A stretch of DNA of 64,000 bases from Citrobacter sp. Cu233 (GCF_030332225.1 NZ_JAOWIF010000040.1:186001-250000); one strand, 5' to 3'; shown: positions 24,858 to 36,249, counted from the stretch's first letter. Numbers and translations: made by a program. The notes: generated by a model not told the origin, from the letters alone.

Positions 24858-25439
24858 ATGACTGATTACCTGCTGCTGTTTGTCGGAACTGTACTGGTCA
24901 ATAACTTTGTACTGGTCAAGTTTCTGGGCTTATGCCCCTTTATGGGCGTTTCCAAAAAACTGGAAACCGCAATGGGTATGGGCCTCGCCACGACCTTTGT
25001 AATGACGCTGGCATCCATTTGCGCATGGCTGATTGACACCTGGATCCTCATCCCTCTCGATCTCATCTACCTGCGCACGCTGGCCTTTATTCTGGTCATC
25101 GCCGTGGTGGTGCAATTTACCGAGATGGTTGTACGCAAAACCAGCCCTGCGCTGTATCGCCTGCTGGGGATCTTCTTACCGCTGATCACCACTAACTGCG
25201 CGGTTTTGGGGGTAGCGTTGTTGAACATCAACCTCGGGCATAATTTTTTACAGTCGGCGCTGTACGGTTTTTCCGCCGCCGTCGGCTTCTCACTGGTGAT
25301 GGTTCTGTTCGCCGCCATTCGCGAACGCCTCGCCGTGGCAGACGTTCCTGCCCCGTTCCGCGGTAATGCGATTGCGCTGATTACCGCTGGTTTAATGTCT
25401 TTGGCCTTTATGGGCTTTAGTGGTTTGGTGAAGTTGTAA
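24858..25439 (+). CDS. rsxA: Electron transport complex subunit RsxA
   Basis: A 193-residue six-helix inner-membrane subunit of the Rsx (Rnf-type) complex. In E. coli this complex uses NADH to keep SoxR reduced, switching off the SoxRS response. RsxA/RsxE are the NqrDE-like core; the paired motif [11 protein letters not shown] lies at residues about 24-34. The ATG at 24858 matches the family start ([11 protein letters not shown]). First gene of rsxABCDGE-nth; its TAA overlaps the rsxB ATG by one base. Confidence 0.96.
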   Translation: MTDYLLLFVGTVLVNNFVLVKFLGLCPFMGVSKKLETAMGMGLATTFVMTLASICAWLIDTWILIPLDLIYLRTLAFILVIAVVVQFTEMVVRKTSPALYRLLGIFLPLITTNCAVLGVALLNINLGHNFLQSALYGFSAAVGFSLVMVLFAAIRERLAVADVPAPFRGNAIALITAGLMSLAFMGFSGLVKL

Positions 25440-26017
25440 TGAATGCTATCTGGATTGCCGTTGCCGCAGTGAGTCTACTGGGTCTGGCGTTCGGCGCTAT
25501 TTTGGGTTATGCCTCTCGTCGATTTGCCGTCGAGGATGATCCGGTCGTGGAGAAAATTGATGAAATTCTCCCGCAAAGCCAGTGTGGACAGTGCGGTTAC
25601 CCGGGCTGCCGTCCTTATGCGGAAGCGATTGGTTGTCAGGGCGAAAAAATCAACCGCTGCGCCCCCGGTGGCGAAGCGGTGATGCTAAAAATTGCGGCCC
25701 TGTTGAACGTCGATCCGCAACCTATTGATGGTGATGAGCAGGATGCTACCCCCGTTCGTATGCTGGCGGTCATTGATGAAAATAACTGTATCGGCTGCAC
25801 GAAATGTATTCAGGCCTGCCCGGTCGATGCCATCGTGGGCGCTACGCGCGCCATGCACACGGTGATGAGCGATCTGTGCACCGGATGCAACTTGTGCGTC
25901 GACCCGTGTCCGACGCAATGTATCGAATTACGTCCGGTCGCCGAGACACCTGACAGCTGGAAGTGGGATTTAAACACGATTCCTGTACGCATCATTCCTG
26001 TGGAACAACATGCTTAA
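25439..26017 (+). CDS. rsxB: Electron transport complex Fe-S subunit RsxB
   Basis: A 192-residue subunit with an N-terminal membrane helix, then a Fe-S binding region [21 protein letters not shown] (about residues 47-70), then two ferredoxin motifs [14 protein letters not shown] and [12 protein letters not shown], each expected to hold a [4Fe-4S] cluster. It passes electrons within the Rsx complex. It overlaps rsxA by one base and rsxC by 8 bp, indicating coupled translation. Confidence 0.96.
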   Translation: MNAIWIAVAAVSLLGLAFGAILGYASRRFAVEDDPVVEKIDEILPQSQCGQCGYPGCRPYAEAIGCQGEKINRCAPGGEAVMLKIAALLNVDPQPIDGDEQDATPVRMLAVIDENNCIGCTKCIQACPVDAIVGATRAMHTVMSDLCTGCNLCVDPCPTQCIELRPVAETPDSWKWDLNTIPVRIIPVEQHA

Positions 26018-28127
26018 GTTATTCTCTGCATTCAGAAAAAATAAAATCTGGGACTTTGATGGCGGCATTCATCCACCAGAAATGAAGACCCAGTCTAACG
26101 GGACACCGCTGCGACAGGTTCCGCTGGCTCCGCGCTTTATTATTCCGTTGAAGCAGCATATTGGCGCTGAAGGTGAACTGTGTGTCAATGTGGGCGACAC
26201 CGTGCTGCGTGGTCAGGCGCTAACCCGTGGGCGCGGCAGAATGTTGCCCGTGCACGCCCCCACCTCCGGCACCGTTGTAGCCATTGCCCCACACTCTACC
26301 GCGCATCCTTCGGCTTTAGCTGAACTTAGCGTCATCATTGATGCGGACGGTGAAGATCGCTGGATTGAGCGTGACGGCTGGGCAAATTATCGTGCCCACA
26401 GCCGAGAGGAGCTCATCGCCCGTATTCACCAATTCGGTGTTGCCGGACTCGGCGGCGCAGGTTTTCCAACTGGCGTCAAATTGCAAGGTGGCGGTGATAA
26501 AATTGAAACGCTGATCATCAACGCCGCTGAATGCGAACCTTACATTACCGCTGACGACCGCCTGATGCAGGATTGTGCCGCCCAGGTGGTGGAAGGTATC
26601 CGCATCCTGGCCCACATTTTACAACCGCGCGAGATTCTGCTGGGCATTGAAGATAACAAACCACAGGCCATTTCCATGCTGCGTGCGGTGCTGGCGGACT
26701 CACACGACATCAGCCTGCGCGTTATCCCGACCAAATACCCTTCCGGCGGGGCGAAGCAACTGACCCAAATTCTGACCGGGAAACAGGTCCCGCACGGCGG
26801 GCGTTCCTCGGATATTGGCGTTCTGATGCAAAACGTGGGGACTGCCTATGCTGTCAAGCGGGCCGTTATTGACGGCGAGCCAATCACTGAGCGAGTGGTC
26901 ACGCTAACGGGCGAAGCAGTCAGTCGCCCGGGCAATGTTTGGGCACGATTAGGTACACCTGTTCGTCACCTGCTCAACGATGCAGGTTTCTGTCCTTCTG
27001 CTGACCAGATGGTGATCATGGGCGGTCCGCTGATGGGCTTTACCCTGCCCTGGCTGGATGTTCCTATCGTGAAGATCAGCAACTGCCTGCTTGCGCCCTC
27101 TGCCAGTGAAATGGGTGAACCGCAGGAAGAGAAAGGGTGTATTCGCTGTAGCGCTTGTGCCGATGCCTGCCCTGCCGATCTTCTGCCGCAGCAACTTTAC
27201 TGGTTCAGTAAAGGCCAGCAGCATGATAAAGCGACAACCCACAATATTGCTGACTGCATTGAATGCGGCGCATGTGCATGGGTATGCCCAAGCAATATTC
27301 CGCTGGTACAGTACTTCCGCCAGGAAAAGGCTGAGATTTACGCCATCAGTCAGGAAGAAAAACGCGCAGCAGAAGCAAAAGCACGCTTTGAGGCCCGACA
27401 GGCGCGACTTGAACGTGAAAAAGCGGCACGTCTTGAGCGGCATAAAAGCGCAGCTGTACAACCTGCAGCGAAAGATCATGATGCCATCGCTGCCGCACTG
27501 GCTCGCGTAAAAGAGAAACAGGCTCAGGCTATGCAGCCGGTTGTAATCCAGGCGGGTGAAAAACCTGATAACAGCGCAGTGATTGCCGCACGTGAAGCGC
27601 GAAAAGCGCAGGCTCGCGCCGCACGCACTGAAAATCCGTCAAAGGATGAGGACAGCAGCGCGGGTACGGATCCACGCAAAGCTGCCGTCGAAGCCGCGAT
27701 TGCCCGCGCTAAAGCCCGGAAGCTCGAGCAACAGGCCGCTACGGAATCTGTCGAACCGGTTGACTCGCGCAAAGCTGCCGTTGAAGCCGCGATTGCCCGC
27801 GCAAAAGCCCGGAAGCTCGAGCAACAGGCCGCCACGGAATCTGTCGAACCGGTTGACTCGCGCAAAGCTGCCGTTGAAGCCGCGATTGCCCGCGCTAAAG
27901 CCCGGAAGCTTGAGCAACAAGCCACCACAGAACCCACCGAACCGGTTGACTCGCGCAAAGCTGCCGTTGAAGCCGCGATTGCCCGTGCTAAAGCCCGGAA
28001 GCTCGAGCAACAGGCCGCCACGGAATCTGTCGAACCGGTTGACTCGCGCAAAGCTGCCGTTGCGGCCGCTATTGCACGCGCTCAGGCCAAGAAAGCCGCA
28101 CAGCAGCAGGTTGTAAACGAGGAATAA
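26010..28127 (+). CDS. rsxC: Electron transport complex subunit RsxC with tandem-repeat tail
   Basis: A 705-residue peripheral subunit that binds NADH/FMN and two [4Fe-4S] clusters. The Rnf/Nqo1-like core occupies residues about 1-440, with [15 protein letters not shown] and the cluster motifs [12 protein letters not shown] and [12 protein letters not shown]. After residue about 445 comes a charged Ala/Lys/Arg/Glu-rich coiled tail. Its last part consists of four complete and one partial 31-residue repeats with core [16 protein letters not shown], encoded by near-identical 93-bp units from 27672. E. coli RsxC is about 740 residues, so the shorter length reflects a different repeat count. The repeats are liable to gain or loss. 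Confidence 0.95.
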   Translation: MLKLFSAFRKNKIWDFDGGIHPPEMKTQSNGTPLRQVPLAPRFIIPLKQHIGAEGELCVNVGDTVLRGQALTRGRGRMLPVHAPTSGTVVAIAPHSTAHPSALAELSVIIDADGEDRWIERDGWANYRAHSREELIARIHQFGVAGLGGAGFPTGVKLQGGGDKIETLIINAAECEPYITADDRLMQDCAAQVVEGIRILAHILQPREILLGIEDNKPQAISMLRAVLADSHDISLRVIPTKYPSGGAKQLTQILTGKQVPHGGRSSDIGVLMQNVGTAYAVKRAVIDGEPITERVVTLTGEAVSRPGNVWARLGTPVRHLLNDAGFCPSADQMVIMGGPLMGFTLPWLDVPIVKISNCLLAPSASEMGEPQEEKGCIRCSACADACPADLLPQQLYWFSKGQQHDKATTHNIADCIECGACAWVCPSNIPLVQYFRQEKAEIYAISQEEKRAAEAKARFEARQARLEREKAARLERHKSAAVQPAAKDHDAIAAALARVKEKQAQAMQPVVIQAGEKPDNSAVIAAREARKAQARAARTENPSKDEDSSAGTDPRKAAVEAAIARAKARKLEQQAATESVEPVDSRKAAVEAAIARAKARKLEQQAATESVEPVDSRKAAVEAAIARAKARKLEQQATTEPTEPVDSRKAAVEAAIARAKARKLEQQAATESVEPVDSRKAAVAAAIARAQAKKAAQQQVVNEE
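27672..28120 (+). repeat. 93-bp in-frame tandem repeats in rsxC
   Basis: Units begin at about 27672, 27765, 27858, 27951 and 28044 (the last incomplete and diverged). Each encodes 31 residues with [18 protein letters not shown] followed by a variable TES/TEP-VEPVD linker. Identity between units is very high at DNA level, including synonymous sites, which suggests recent duplication or gene conversion. Confidence 0.92.
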
Positions 28128-29180
28128 ATGGTATTCAGAATAGCTAGCTCCCCTTATACCCATAACCAGCGTCAGACATCACGTATCATGATGTGGGTTC
28201 TTATTGCTGCATTGCCAGGGATTGCCGCTCAATTGTGGTTCTTCGGCTGGGGTACATTGTTCCAGATAGCGCTGGCGTCAGTGAGTGCCATCGCTGCCGA
28301 AGCGGGCGTGCTTAAACTACGTAAACAGCCAGTGGCCGCGACCCTGAAAGACAATTCCGCCCTGCTCACAGGGTTGCTGCTTGCCGTCAGTATTCCCCCC
28401 CTGGCTCCGTGGTGGATGGTGATTCTGGGTACCGTCTTTGCCGTTATCATTGCCAAGCAACTGTATGGCGGTCTTGGGCAGAACCCATTTAATCCAGCAA
28501 TGATTGGTTATGTTGTTCTGTTGATCTCCTTCCCGGTGCAGATGACAAGCTGGCTGCCACCGCATGAAATTGCCGCTACAGTGCCCGGATTTTTTGATGC
28601 TTTAAACGTTATCTTTACCGGACATACCGCTGGCGGCGGCGATATGAACACGCTCCGTATAGGGATCGACGGCATCAGTCAGGCAACACCTCTGGACACC
28701 TTTAAGACCTCCCTGCACGCGGGACACTCTGTTGAACAGGTGATGCAGTATCCGATCTACAGCGGCATGCTCGCGGGTGCAGGTTGGCAGTGGGTTAACC
28801 TTGCCTGGCTTGCGGGCGGCATCGTGTTGTTATGGCAAAAAGCAATTCGTTGGCATATCCCGGTTAGTTTTCTGCTGTCGCTTGCCGTTTGTTCAACATT
28901 AGGCTGGTTTTTCTCTCCTGCGTCGCTGGCATCACCGCAGTTGCATCTGCTTTCAGGTGCCACCATGCTGGGCGCATTCTTTATTCTTACCGATCCCGTT
29001 ACGGCATCAACAACCAACCGTGGTCGCCTGATTTTTGGCGCGCTCGCGGGTCTGTTAGTCTGGCTGATTCGTAGTTTTGGGGGATATCCTGATGGCGTGG
29101 CCTTTGCCGTGTTACTGGCAAATATCACCGTTCCGCTGATTGATTATTACACCCGTCCTCGTGTGTACGGACATCGCTAA
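28128..29180 (+). CDS. rsxD: Electron transport complex subunit RsxD
   Basis: A 350-residue inner-membrane subunit of the NqrB/RnfD family with about nine helices. Thr187 in [10 protein letters not shown] is the position where RnfD/RsxD carry covalently bound FMN. Its ATG immediately follows the rsxC stop with no gap, and rsxG follows 9 bp later. Confidence 0.96.
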   Translation: MVFRIASSPYTHNQRQTSRIMMWVLIAALPGIAAQLWFFGWGTLFQIALASVSAIAAEAGVLKLRKQPVAATLKDNSALLTGLLLAVSIPPLAPWWMVILGTVFAVIIAKQLYGGLGQNPFNPAMIGYVVLLISFPVQMTSWLPPHEIAATVPGFFDALNVIFTGHTAGGGDMNTLRIGIDGISQATPLDTFKTSLHAGHSVEQVMQYPIYSGMLAGAGWQWVNLAWLAGGIVLLWQKAIRWHIPVSFLLSLAVCSTLGWFFSPASLASPQLHLLSGATMLGAFFILTDPVTASTTNRGRLIFGALAGLLVWLIRSFGGYPDGVAFAVLLANITVPLIDYYTRPRVYGHR

Positions 29181-29189
29181 GGACAACGC

Positions 29190-29810
29190 ATGCTGAAAAC
29201 GATTCGTAAACACGGTATCACTCTGGCACTGTTTGCCGCGGGCTCTACAGGGTTAACGGCGGCGATTAATCAGTTAACCAAGTCTACCATTGATGAACAA
29301 GCGGCCCTTCAGCAAAAGGCGCTGTTTGATCAGGTACTGCCTGGCGATCGCTACAATAACAATCTGCCTGAAAGTTGCTATCTGGTGAATGCTCAGGCAT
29401 TAGGTAAAGGTACGCATCGTGTCTATATTGCCCGCCAGGACGACCGTCCGGTTGCGGCAATTCTGGAGGCCACGGCACCCGATGGTTATTCCGGTGCAAT
29501 TCAGCTGCTGGTTGGTGTCGATTTCAACGGTACTGTGCTGGGTACGCGGGTGACGGAACATCATGAAACACCAGGCCTCGGTGATAAAATTGAATTACGT
29601 CTGTCTGACTGGATCACTCATTTTAGCGGCAAAACGATTAGTGCGGAGAACGACCCGCACTGGGCCGTGAAAAAAGATGGCGGCGATTTTGATCAGTTCA
29701 CCGGCGCGACCATTACGCCCAGGGCCGTGGTTAATGCTGTGAAACGTGCAGGCCTGTTTGCACAGACGCTGCCTGCACAACTTCCTCAACTTAGCGCCTG
29801 TGGAGAATAA
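29190..29810 (+). CDS. rsxG: Electron transport complex subunit RsxG
   Basis: A 206-residue subunit with one N-terminal membrane helix (about 9-26) and an extracytoplasmic FMN-binding domain. [12 protein letters not shown] contains the threonine (Thr174) expected to carry covalent FMN. The ATG at 29190 has GGACAA upstream. It lies between rsxD and rsxE in the operon. Confidence 0.96.
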   Translation: MLKTIRKHGITLALFAAGSTGLTAAINQLTKSTIDEQAALQQKALFDQVLPGDRYNNNLPESCYLVNAQALGKGTHRVYIARQDDRPVAAILEATAPDGYSGAIQLLVGVDFNGTVLGTRVTEHHETPGLGDKIELRLSDWITHFSGKTISAENDPHWAVKKDGGDFDQFTGATITPRAVVNAVKRAGLFAQTLPAQLPQLSACGE

Positions 29811-29812
29811 CC

Positions 29813-30505
29813 ATGAGCGAAATTAAAGACGTCATTGTTCAGGGACTTTGGAAAAATAACTCCGCCCTTGTACAGTTACTCGGCATGTGCCCGTTGCTGG
29901 CCGTGACCTCTACCGCAACCAATGCCTTAGGTCTGGGGCTTGCAACTACGCTGGTGTTGACCCTAACAAACCTGACTATTTCAGCGTTGCGCCGCTGGAC
30001 GCCCCCCGAAATTCGTATTCCGATCTATGTCATGATCATCGCCTCCGTGGTGAGTGCGGTACAAATGCTTATCAATGCCTACGCCTTTGGCCTGTATCAA
30101 TCACTGGGTATCTTTATCCCCTTGATTGTGACCAACTGCATTGTCGTTGGCCGTGCTGAAGCCTTTGCCGCGAAAAAGGGCCCCGCTTTATCCGCGCTCG
30201 ATGGTTTTTCTATTGGCATGGGGGCGACCGGTGCCATGTTTGTTCTCGGATCGCTGCGTGAAATAATCGGTAACGGTACATTGTTCGACGGTGCAGACGG
30301 ACTGCTGGGCAATTGGGCCAAAGTCCTGCGCGTGGAGATCTTCCATACTGACACACCATTTTTGCTGGCCATGCTACCGCCGGGAGCATTCATTGGCCTT
30401 GGGCTGATGCTGGCTGTTAAATATCTGATTGATGAGAAGGTGAAGAAACGTCGCGCCGAGGCCGCCATGGCAGAAGACCCGATGGGTGAAACAGGGAATG
30501 TGTAA
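29813..30505 (+). CDS. rsxE: Electron transport complex subunit RsxE
   Basis: A 230-residue six-helix inner-membrane subunit, paralogous to RsxA, with which it forms the pseudo-symmetric core. The paired motif [19 protein letters not shown] is at residues about 22-40. The stop TAA overlaps the nth ATG in a TAATG, so Nth is translated from the same message. Confidence 0.96.
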   Translation: MSEIKDVIVQGLWKNNSALVQLLGMCPLLAVTSTATNALGLGLATTLVLTLTNLTISALRRWTPPEIRIPIYVMIIASVVSAVQMLINAYAFGLYQSLGIFIPLIVTNCIVVGRAEAFAAKKGPALSALDGFSIGMGATGAMFVLGSLREIIGNGTLFDGADGLLGNWAKVLRVEIFHTDTPFLLAMLPPGAFIGLGLMLAVKYLIDEKVKKRRAEAAMAEDPMGETGNV

Positions 30506-31140
30506 TGAACAAAACGAAACGGCTGGAAATACTGACGCGCCTGCGTGACAACAATCCGCATCCCACTACCGAACTCAACTTTACGTCACCGTTTGAGCTG
30601 CTGATATCGGTGCTGCTTTCTGCGCAGGCCACTGATGTCAGCGTTAATAAAGCCACAGCAAAGCTGTATCCTGTCGCTAATACGCCTGCTGCCATGCTCG
30701 AGCTCGGTGTTGAGGGGGTTAAGTCGTACATCAAGACGATTGGTCTGTTCAACAGTAAAGCAGAGAACGTGATTAAGACCTGTCGTATCCTGCTGGAACA
30801 GCATAATGGCGAAGTTCCGGAAAACAGAGCGGCACTGGAAGCGCTGCCAGGCGTTGGTCGTAAAACGGCCAATGTGGTATTGAATACCGCCTTCGGCTGG
30901 CCAACGATTGCTGTAGATACCCATATTTTTCGGGTCTGTAATCGTACACAATTTGCCCCGGGTAAAAACGTAGAACAGGTCGAAGAGAAACTGCTGAAAG
31001 TCGTCCCCAGTGAATTTAAAGTCGATTGTCATCACTGGTTAATTCTTCATGGTCGCTACACCTGCATAGCCAGAAAACCACGCTGCGGGTCGTGTATTAT
31101 CGAAGATCTTTGCGAATTCAAAGAGAAAGTCGATATCTGA
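30505..31140 (+). CDS. nth: Endonuclease III (Nth)
   Basis: A 211-residue bifunctional DNA glycosylase/AP lyase that removes oxidised pyrimidines. The helix-hairpin-helix LPGVGRKTANVVL contains catalytic Lys120; Asp138 follows in AVDTHIFRV. Four cysteines (187, 194, 197, 203) form the [4Fe-4S] site. It is the last gene of the rsx operon and overlaps rsxE by one base, linking oxidative DNA repair with SoxR control. Confidence 0.97.
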   Translation: MNKTKRLEILTRLRDNNPHPTTELNFTSPFELLISVLLSAQATDVSVNKATAKLYPVANTPAAMLELGVEGVKSYIKTIGLFNSKAENVIKTCRILLEQHNGEVPENRAALEALPGVGRKTANVVLNTAFGWPTIAVDTHIFRVCNRTQFAPGKNVEQVEEKLLKVVPSEFKVDCHHWLILHGRYTCIARKPRCGSCIIEDLCEFKEKVDI

Positions 31141-31146
31141 CAAAAT

Positions 31147-31170
31147 GGGGCCATAACGTTGGCCCCCATT
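31147..31170 (+). terminator. Possible rsx-nth terminator
   Basis: GGGGCCA (31147-31153) pairs with TGGCCCC (31160-31166), 7 bp after the nth stop; the following CATTCC is a poor U-tract. Confidence 0.5.
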
Positions 31171-31751
31171 CCATAACGATTAGTTATGCACTTCTCAATC
31201 ATTCATTTCCCGACAATGATGCCGTACCTTCCAGCATATCTAATGTAATATTCTTGTGAACTAACACCTGAGCAGGTTAATCGTTTTTTTTATAGTAGAA
31301 ATTTCTATCCATCCGTGATCAAGATCACCATGATAACACCATGTAAAATATTTATTATTCTGTAGTTAAAATGACAATCAGATGACCTGACAGGCTCGTT
31401 TCGATACAAAACATTACACTGACTATTTTTAAGATAATGGCCTATATCACTACCTTCATACCAAAATAGCAGAACATATCGCCACATTCCCATTTTCACC
31501 CTATCCTGACAGTGTAAAAATCTGCCATTCTTCAAATGAAGAAATTTAACGCTGGATAACATTTCTCAGCCCCGACGATTTCACCACCTGAGTTATATGT
31601 AACAGATTATTACAAACCCCTTGTCTGAATGGTCAAGATAGTGAACATTACTTGCCGTTTCCCCTCCCACTATAACAATCGGACGGATGAACTTGACTCA
31701 TCACGTACCAGAACACCCCCGTTGATATGGGATGTAAAAAAAGAGGTAAAA
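31171..31751 (+). promoter_or_regulatory. Long AT-rich dtpA upstream region
   Basis: This stretch has no gene I can support. It holds a CRP-like palindrome CGTGATCAAGATCACC at 31314-31329 (TGTGA-N6-TCACA with one mismatch per half), T8 at 31283-31291, and otherwise AT-rich sequence. tppB/dtpA is known to depend on OmpR, which prefers such AT-rich sites, but I could not place an OmpR box with confidence. Confidence 0.45.
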
Positions 31752-33257
31752 GTGTCTACTGCAAACAATAAACCAACAGAAAGCGTCAGTTTAAACGCCT
31801 TCAAACAACCAAAAGCGTTCTATCTCATTTTCTCAATTGAGCTGTGGGAACGTTTTGGTTATTACGGCCTGCAAGGGATTATGGCCGTCTACCTGGTGAA
31901 GCAACTGGGTATGTCAGAAGCGGATTCCATCACTCTTTTCTCCTCCTTTAGCGCCCTGGTTTATGGCCTTGTGGCTATTGGTGGCTGGTTAGGTGATAAA
32001 GTTCTGGGCACAAAGCGTGTAATTATGTTGGGTGCTGTTGTCCTGGCCATCGGTTATGCACTGGTTGCATGGTCTGGTCACGATGCAGGTATTGTTTATA
32101 TGGGTATGGCGGCCATCGCGGTCGGTAACGGCCTGTTTAAAGCAAACCCATCTTCTCTGCTTTCTACCTGCTATGCCAAAGATGACCCGCGTCTTGATGG
32201 TGCATTCACCATGTACTACATGTCCGTCAACATCGGTTCATTCTTCTCTATGCTGGCAACACCGTGGCTGGCAGCACGTTACGGTTGGAGCACCGCGTTC
32301 GCCCTGAGCGTCGTGGGTATGCTGATCACCGTTGTTAACTTCGCATTCTGCCAGCGTTGGGTTAAACAGTACGGTTCCAAGCCTGACTTTGAACCCATTA
32401 ACTTCCGCAACCTGTTGCTGACCATTGTTGGTGTTGTGGTTCTTATCGCTATCGCGACATGGCTGCTGCACAACCAGGGCATCGCACGTATGGTTCTGGG
32501 TGTTATCGCCATGGGTATCGTGGTTATTTTTGCGAAAGAAGCGTTCTCTATGCAGGGTGCTGCGCGTCGTAAGATGATCGTCGCCTTTATTCTGATGCTG
32601 GAAGCCATTATCTTCTTCGTGCTGTACAGCCAGATGCCGACGTCCCTGAACTTCTTTGCGATTCGTAACGTTGAACACTCTATTCTGGGTATTGCTTTCG
32701 AACCAGAACAGTATCAGGCACTGAACCCGTTCTGGATCATCATCGGTAGCCCAATTCTTGCCGCTATCTATAACAAGATGGGCGACACTCTGCCAATGCC
32801 TACCAAGTTCGCTATCGGTATGGTGCTGTGCTCAGGTGCATTCCTGATCCTGCCGCTGGGTGCGAAATTCGCGACCGATGCGGGCATCGTTTCTGTGAAC
32901 TGGCTGATCATCTGCTACGGTCTGCAAAGTATTGGTGAGTTGATGATTTCTGGTCTGGGTCTGGCGATGGTGGCACAGTTGGTTCCACAGCGTCTGATGG
33001 GCTTCATTATGGGTAGCTGGTTCCTGACAACTGCAGGTGCAAACATCATCGGTGGCTACGTGGCTAACATGATGGCTGTTCCGGAGAATGTGACCGACCC
33101 ATTGATGTCCCTCGAAGTCTACGGTCGTGTGTTCCTGCAGATTGGTGTTGCTACCGCAGTTATCGCCGTTCTGATGCTGCTGACTGCGCCGAAACTGAAC
33201 CGCATGACGCAAGATGACGACGTCAGTGAGAAAGCCTCTAAGGCCGCAACAGCGTAA
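31752..33257 (+). CDS. dtpA: Dipeptide/tripeptide:proton symporter DtpA (TppB)
   Basis: A 501-residue inner-membrane POT/PTR-family transporter with about 14 helices that imports di- and tripeptides with protons. The family motif [15 protein letters not shown] (residues about 30-45, the ExxER element) and the PTR2 block [14 protein letters not shown] are intact. The GTG at 31752 is chosen: AAGAGG lies 5 bp before it and the protein then begins as E. coli DtpA does. The longer frame from 31629 adds 41 unconserved residues. A strong terminator follows. Confidence 0.95.
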   Translation: MSTANNKPTESVSLNAFKQPKAFYLIFSIELWERFGYYGLQGIMAVYLVKQLGMSEADSITLFSSFSALVYGLVAIGGWLGDKVLGTKRVIMLGAVVLAIGYALVAWSGHDAGIVYMGMAAIAVGNGLFKANPSSLLSTCYAKDDPRLDGAFTMYYMSVNIGSFFSMLATPWLAARYGWSTAFALSVVGMLITVVNFAFCQRWVKQYGSKPDFEPINFRNLLLTIVGVVVLIAIATWLLHNQGIARMVLGVIAMGIVVIFAKEAFSMQGAARRKMIVAFILMLEAIIFFVLYSQMPTSLNFFAIRNVEHSILGIAFEPEQYQALNPFWIIIGSPILAAIYNKMGDTLPMPTKFAIGMVLCSGAFLILPLGAKFATDAGIVSVNWLIICYGLQSIGELMISGLGLAMVAQLVPQRLMGFIMGSWFLTTAGANIIGGYVANMMAVPENVTDPLMSLEVYGRVFLQIGVATAVIAVLMLLTAPKLNRMTQDDDVSEKASKAATA

Positions 33258-33280
33258 TTCTCAGGGAAACTTTATTTCAG

Positions 33281-33311
33281 GCCGCTAACTGTTGTTAGCG
33301 GCTTTTTTTTT
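33281..33311 (+). terminator. dtpA intrinsic terminator
   Basis: GCCGCTAAC (33281-33289) pairs with GTTAGCGGC (33294-33302) around a 4-nt loop, followed by T9. Confidence 0.92.
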
Positions 33312-33361
33312 GTTCCAGGTAGCACTACCATACGGTATACCTCAGCCAAAAGGAGTTACCG

Positions 33362-33967
33362 ATGAAACTGTTCTACAAACCGGGCGCTTGTTCTCTTGCT
33401 TCCCACATCACACTTCGTGAGAGCGGTAAAGATTTCACGCTGGATGGTGTTGATCTGATGAAGAAACGTCTGGAAAACGGCGACGATTTTTTCGCGGTAA
33501 CCCCGAAAGGACAAGTTCCCGCACTGTTGCTGGATGACGGTACACTACTGACCGAAGGCGTCGCCATCATGCAATATCTGGCAGATACCGTTCCAGACCG
33601 TCATCTCCTGGCCCCTACCAGCAGTCTCTCCCGCTACAAAACTATCGAATGGCTTAACTATATCGCGACAGAGCTACATAAAGGTTTTACCCCTCTGTTC
33701 CGCCCGGATACACCAGAGGAGTACAAACCAACCGTTCGCGCATTGCTTGAGAAAAAAATGCAGTATGTGAACGAATCGCTGAAAGACAATCCGTGGATTT
33801 GCGGCGCACGCTTCAGCATTGCTGATGCCTATCTGTTTACCGTGCTGCGTTGGGCGTATGCGGTTAAGTTGAATATGGCAGGATTAAGCCATATCGAGGC
33901 GTATATGACGCGCATGGCTGAGCGTCCGGCAGTTGCCGCAGCGCTTAAAGCGGAAGGATTAAATTAA
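33362..33967 (+). CDS. gstA: Glutathione S-transferase (beta class)
   Basis: A 201-residue cytoplasmic GST with thioredoxin-like N-domain (1-80) and helical C-domain. Cys10 in [10 protein letters not shown] is the beta-class active-site residue that can form a mixed disulfide with glutathione; [11 protein letters not shown] supplies the cis-proline. AAGGAG precedes the ATG by 6 bp. A REP element separates it from pdxY. Confidence 0.95.
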   Translation: MKLFYKPGACSLASHITLRESGKDFTLDGVDLMKKRLENGDDFFAVTPKGQVPALLLDDGTLLTEGVAIMQYLADTVPDRHLLAPTSSLSRYKTIEWLNYIATELHKGFTPLFRPDTPEEYKPTVRALLEKKMQYVNESLKDNPWICGARFSIADAYLFTVLRWAYAVKLNMAGLSHIEAYMTRMAERPAVAAALKAEGLN

Positions 33968-33974
33968 TTGGTGT

Positions 33975-34042
33975 TGCCGGGTAGCGCTTGCGCTTACCCG
34001 GCCTACAGACAAACGTAGGCCCGATAAGCGTGAGCGCCATTG
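33975..34042. repeat. REP/BIME element between gstA and pdxY
   Basis: Inverted REP units GCCGGGTAGCGCTTGCGC..CCGGCCTAC and GTAGGCCCGATAAGCG..GCGCC lie between convergent gene ends. Confidence 0.88.
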
Positions 34043-34050
34043 CATCTTGA

Positions 34051-34911
34051 TTACAGCTGAGTGGCGCTAAAGTAGTGTTCTGGTTTCGCGATACGATCCT
34101 GCGCGGCAACCACCTGCAGTTCATACTCCTGCATCTCTTTGGTGGCGATCATAATTTCGTACACCGCCGCAGTCACATGCTCCAGCGCCTGCTGCAATGA
34201 AGCCCCCTGCAACAGTTTAACCAACAACAAGCCACTGGTGACGTCACCAACACCAACCGGTTGGCGTGCGCCAAAATCGACAAGTGGACGGCTGATATGC
34301 CACGCCTGTTCAGCGGTGACCAACAGCATCTCAAAGCGATCTGTGCTGATACCAGCACGGGCAAGATGCTTAACCAGAACAATTTCCGGTCCCTGAGCAA
34401 TCAGTTCACGGGCAGCCATCACCGCCTCATCAACATTGTTAACCGCATGCTCGCACAGAATTTCGAGTTCAATCAGATTTGGCGCGATAATGTCGCTGGC
34501 CGGAAGTGCATGACGAACATGAAATTCCGCAACACCAGGCGCCACGATGCACCCTTTTTCAGGATGCCCCATCACTGGATCGCAAAAGAATTTCGCCTGA
34601 GGATTTGCCGCTTTCACTTTGCGCACAATACCCAGAATATGCTCGCCCTGCTCTGCGGATCCCAGATAACCACTCAGCACCGCATCGCAGGTCTGAAGTT
34701 TATCGATATCAGCAATGCCCTGAACAATTTCAGTCAGATGACTGGGCGGCATAACACAGCCGGTCCATTTACCGTACTGCGTGTGGTTAGAAAACTGAAC
34801 GGTGTTGAGCGGCCAGACATTCGCGCCAAGACGACGCATCGGAAATTCGGCAGCACTGTTGCCGGCATGGCCAAAAACAACGTGGGACTGGATGGCGAGG
34901 ATATTCTTCAT
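34051..34911 (-). CDS. pdxY: Pyridoxal kinase 2 PdxY
   Basis: A 286-residue ribokinase-like enzyme that phosphorylates pyridoxal to PLP in vitamin B6 salvage. The N-terminal [24 protein letters not shown] and the catalytic [11 protein letters not shown] (anion-hole GxGD) are intact. The start at 34911 is chosen to match the family; the frame to 34956 runs into the tyrS terminator. It follows tyrS and, with pdxH upstream, keeps the pdxH-tyrS-pdxY order of E. coli, but a terminator hairpin lies between tyrS and pdxY. Confidence 0.95.
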   Translation of the reverse strand: MKNILAIQSHVVFGHAGNSAAEFPMRRLGANVWPLNTVQFSNHTQYGKWTGCVMPPSHLTEIVQGIADIDKLQTCDAVLSGYLGSAEQGEHILGIVRKVKAANPQAKFFCDPVMGHPEKGCIVAPGVAEFHVRHALPASDIIAPNLIELEILCEHAVNNVDEAVMAARELIAQGPEIVLVKHLARAGISTDRFEMLLVTAEQAWHISRPLVDFGARQPVGVGDVTSGLLLVKLLQGASLQQALEHVTAAVYEIMIATKEMQEYELQVVAAQDRIAKPEHYFSATQL

Positions 34912-34928
34912 TTTACTTACCACAACCC

Positions 34929-34962
34929 TAAAAAATAAAGGGGCGTAGTTTCCCACGCCCCT
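34929..34962 (-). terminator. tyrS terminator/attenuator ahead of pdxY
   Basis: On the minus strand AGGGGCGT (34962-34955) and ACGCCCCT (34946-34939) form an 8-bp stem, followed by a U-rich run (34938-34929). It lies between tyrS and pdxY, so pdxY depends on read-through or its own promoter. Confidence 0.8.
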
Positions 34963-34974
34963 GCTGACTTTGAC

Positions 34975-36249
34975 TTATTTCCAGCAAATCAGACAGTAAT
35001 TCTTTTTGCCACGGCGCAGTAAGGTGTAGCGGCCGAACAAAATATCACTTTCCTGGAAGAAATATTCCGGGTCAGATTGTTTCTCACCATTAATGGTGAC
35101 CGCATTAGACGCAATGGTCTTACGCGCCTGACCGCGCGAAGGCTGCAGTTCAGAATCCACCAGCGCCTGCATCAGGTCGGCACCCTTGTCCATTTCGATC
35201 ATGGGTACACCATCCTGCGCCAGCTGTTCGAAGTCCGCTTCGCTCAGGGAGGCCAGGTTACCATTGAACAGGCTTTCGGTAATGCGTTTCGCCGCCACTA
35301 AACCTTCTTCGCCGTGAACCAGACGCGTTACCTGCTCAGCCAGAACATACTGGGCACGCGGTGCTTTACCGCTGTTCTTATCTTCTTCTTCCAGCGCATT
35401 GATCTCTTCAATGTCCATAAAGGTGAAGAATTTCAGGAAGCGATAGACGTCCGCATCAGCCGTGTTGATCCAGAACTGGTAGAACTTGTATGGACTGGTT
35501 TTCTTCGGATCCAGCCAAACTGCACCACCTTCCGTTTTACCGAATTTGGTACCGTCAGCTTTAGTGATCAGCGGAACCGTCAGGCCAAAGACCTGATTCT
35601 GATGCAGACGTCGGGTCAGATCGATACCAGAGGTAATGTTACCCCACTGGTCAGAACCACCAATTTGCAATGCCACGCCATGCAGTTTATTCAGGCAGGC
35701 AAAATCATAACCTTGCAGCAGGTTGTAAGAAAACTCGGTAAAGGAGATCCCCTGATCGTCACGGTTCAAACGCTGCTTAACCGCTTCTTTGTTGATCATC
35801 TGGTTTACGGAGAAGTGTTTGCCGATATCACGCAGGAAAGTCAGTACGTTCATACCGCCAAACCAGTCGTAGTTGTTCGCAGCAATCGCCGAGTTGTCGC
35901 CACAGTCGAAATCGAGGAACGGTGCAACCTGTTTGCGGATTTTATCCACCCACTCTTGCACGGTATCTTCGGTATTCAGTTTACGCTCGGCGGCTTTAAA
36001 GCTCGGATCGCCAATCAGACCCGTTGCACCACCTACCAACGCAACAGGCTTATGGCCTGCCTGCTGGAAGCGTTTCAGGCATAACAATGGAACCAGATGC
36101 CCCAAATGCAAGCTGTCAGCGGTAGGATCGAAGCCGCAATAGAGCGCGATCGGGCCTTGCGCCAGTCGCTCTGCTAACGCTTCCTCGTCCGTCACCTGGG
36201 CCACCAGCCCCCGCTCTTGCAATTGTTTAATCAAGTTACTGCTTGCCAT
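34975..36249 (-). CDS. tyrS: Tyrosyl-tRNA synthetase
   Basis: A 424-residue class I synthetase that charges tRNA-Tyr. Catalytic domain with the HIGH-type motif as HLGH ([12 protein letters not shown], about residues 44-55) and the KMSKS-type KFGKT (about 235-239); C-terminal S4 RNA-binding domain (about 355-420). The start at 36249 ([11 protein letters not shown]) matches the family; a frame to 36261 adds four residues. It is downstream of pdxH on the same strand. Confidence 0.97.
   Translation of the reverse strand: MASSNLIKQLQERGLVAQVTDEEALAERLAQGPIALYCGFDPTADSLHLGHLVPLLCLKRFQQAGHKPVALVGGATGLIGDPSFKAAERKLNTEDTVQEWVDKIRKQVAPFLDFDCGDNSAIAANNYDWFGGMNVLTFLRDIGKHFSVNQMINKEAVKQRLNRDDQGISFTEFSYNLLQGYDFACLNKLHGVALQIGGSDQWGNITSGIDLTRRLHQNQVFGLTVPLITKADGTKFGKTEGGAVWLDPKKTSPYKFYQFWINTADADVYRFLKFFTFMDIEEINALEEEDKNSGKAPRAQYVLAEQVTRLVHGEEGLVAAKRITESLFNGNLASLSEADFEQLAQDGVPMIEMDKGADLMQALVDSELQPSRGQARKTIASNAVTINGEKQSDPEYFFQESDILFGRYTLLRRGKKNYCLICWK

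Noticed and set aside
27672-28120. CRISPR-like array
   Set aside because: Units are contiguous 93-bp coding repeats in frame within rsxC, with no unique spacers.
27524-28163. Long open frames antisense and out of frame to the rsxC repeat (170-180 codons)
   Set aside because: They arise from the 93-bp repeat keeping all frames open and are Ser/Ala or Pro/Arg-rich low-complexity translations with no family resemblance.
34261-34938. 225-codon plus-strand frame antisense to pdxY
   Set aside because: It is explained by codon structure of the conserved pdxY gene.
35314-36084. 256-codon plus-strand frame antisense to tyrS
   Set aside because: tyrS is fully conserved over this stretch; the antisense product resembles no protein family.
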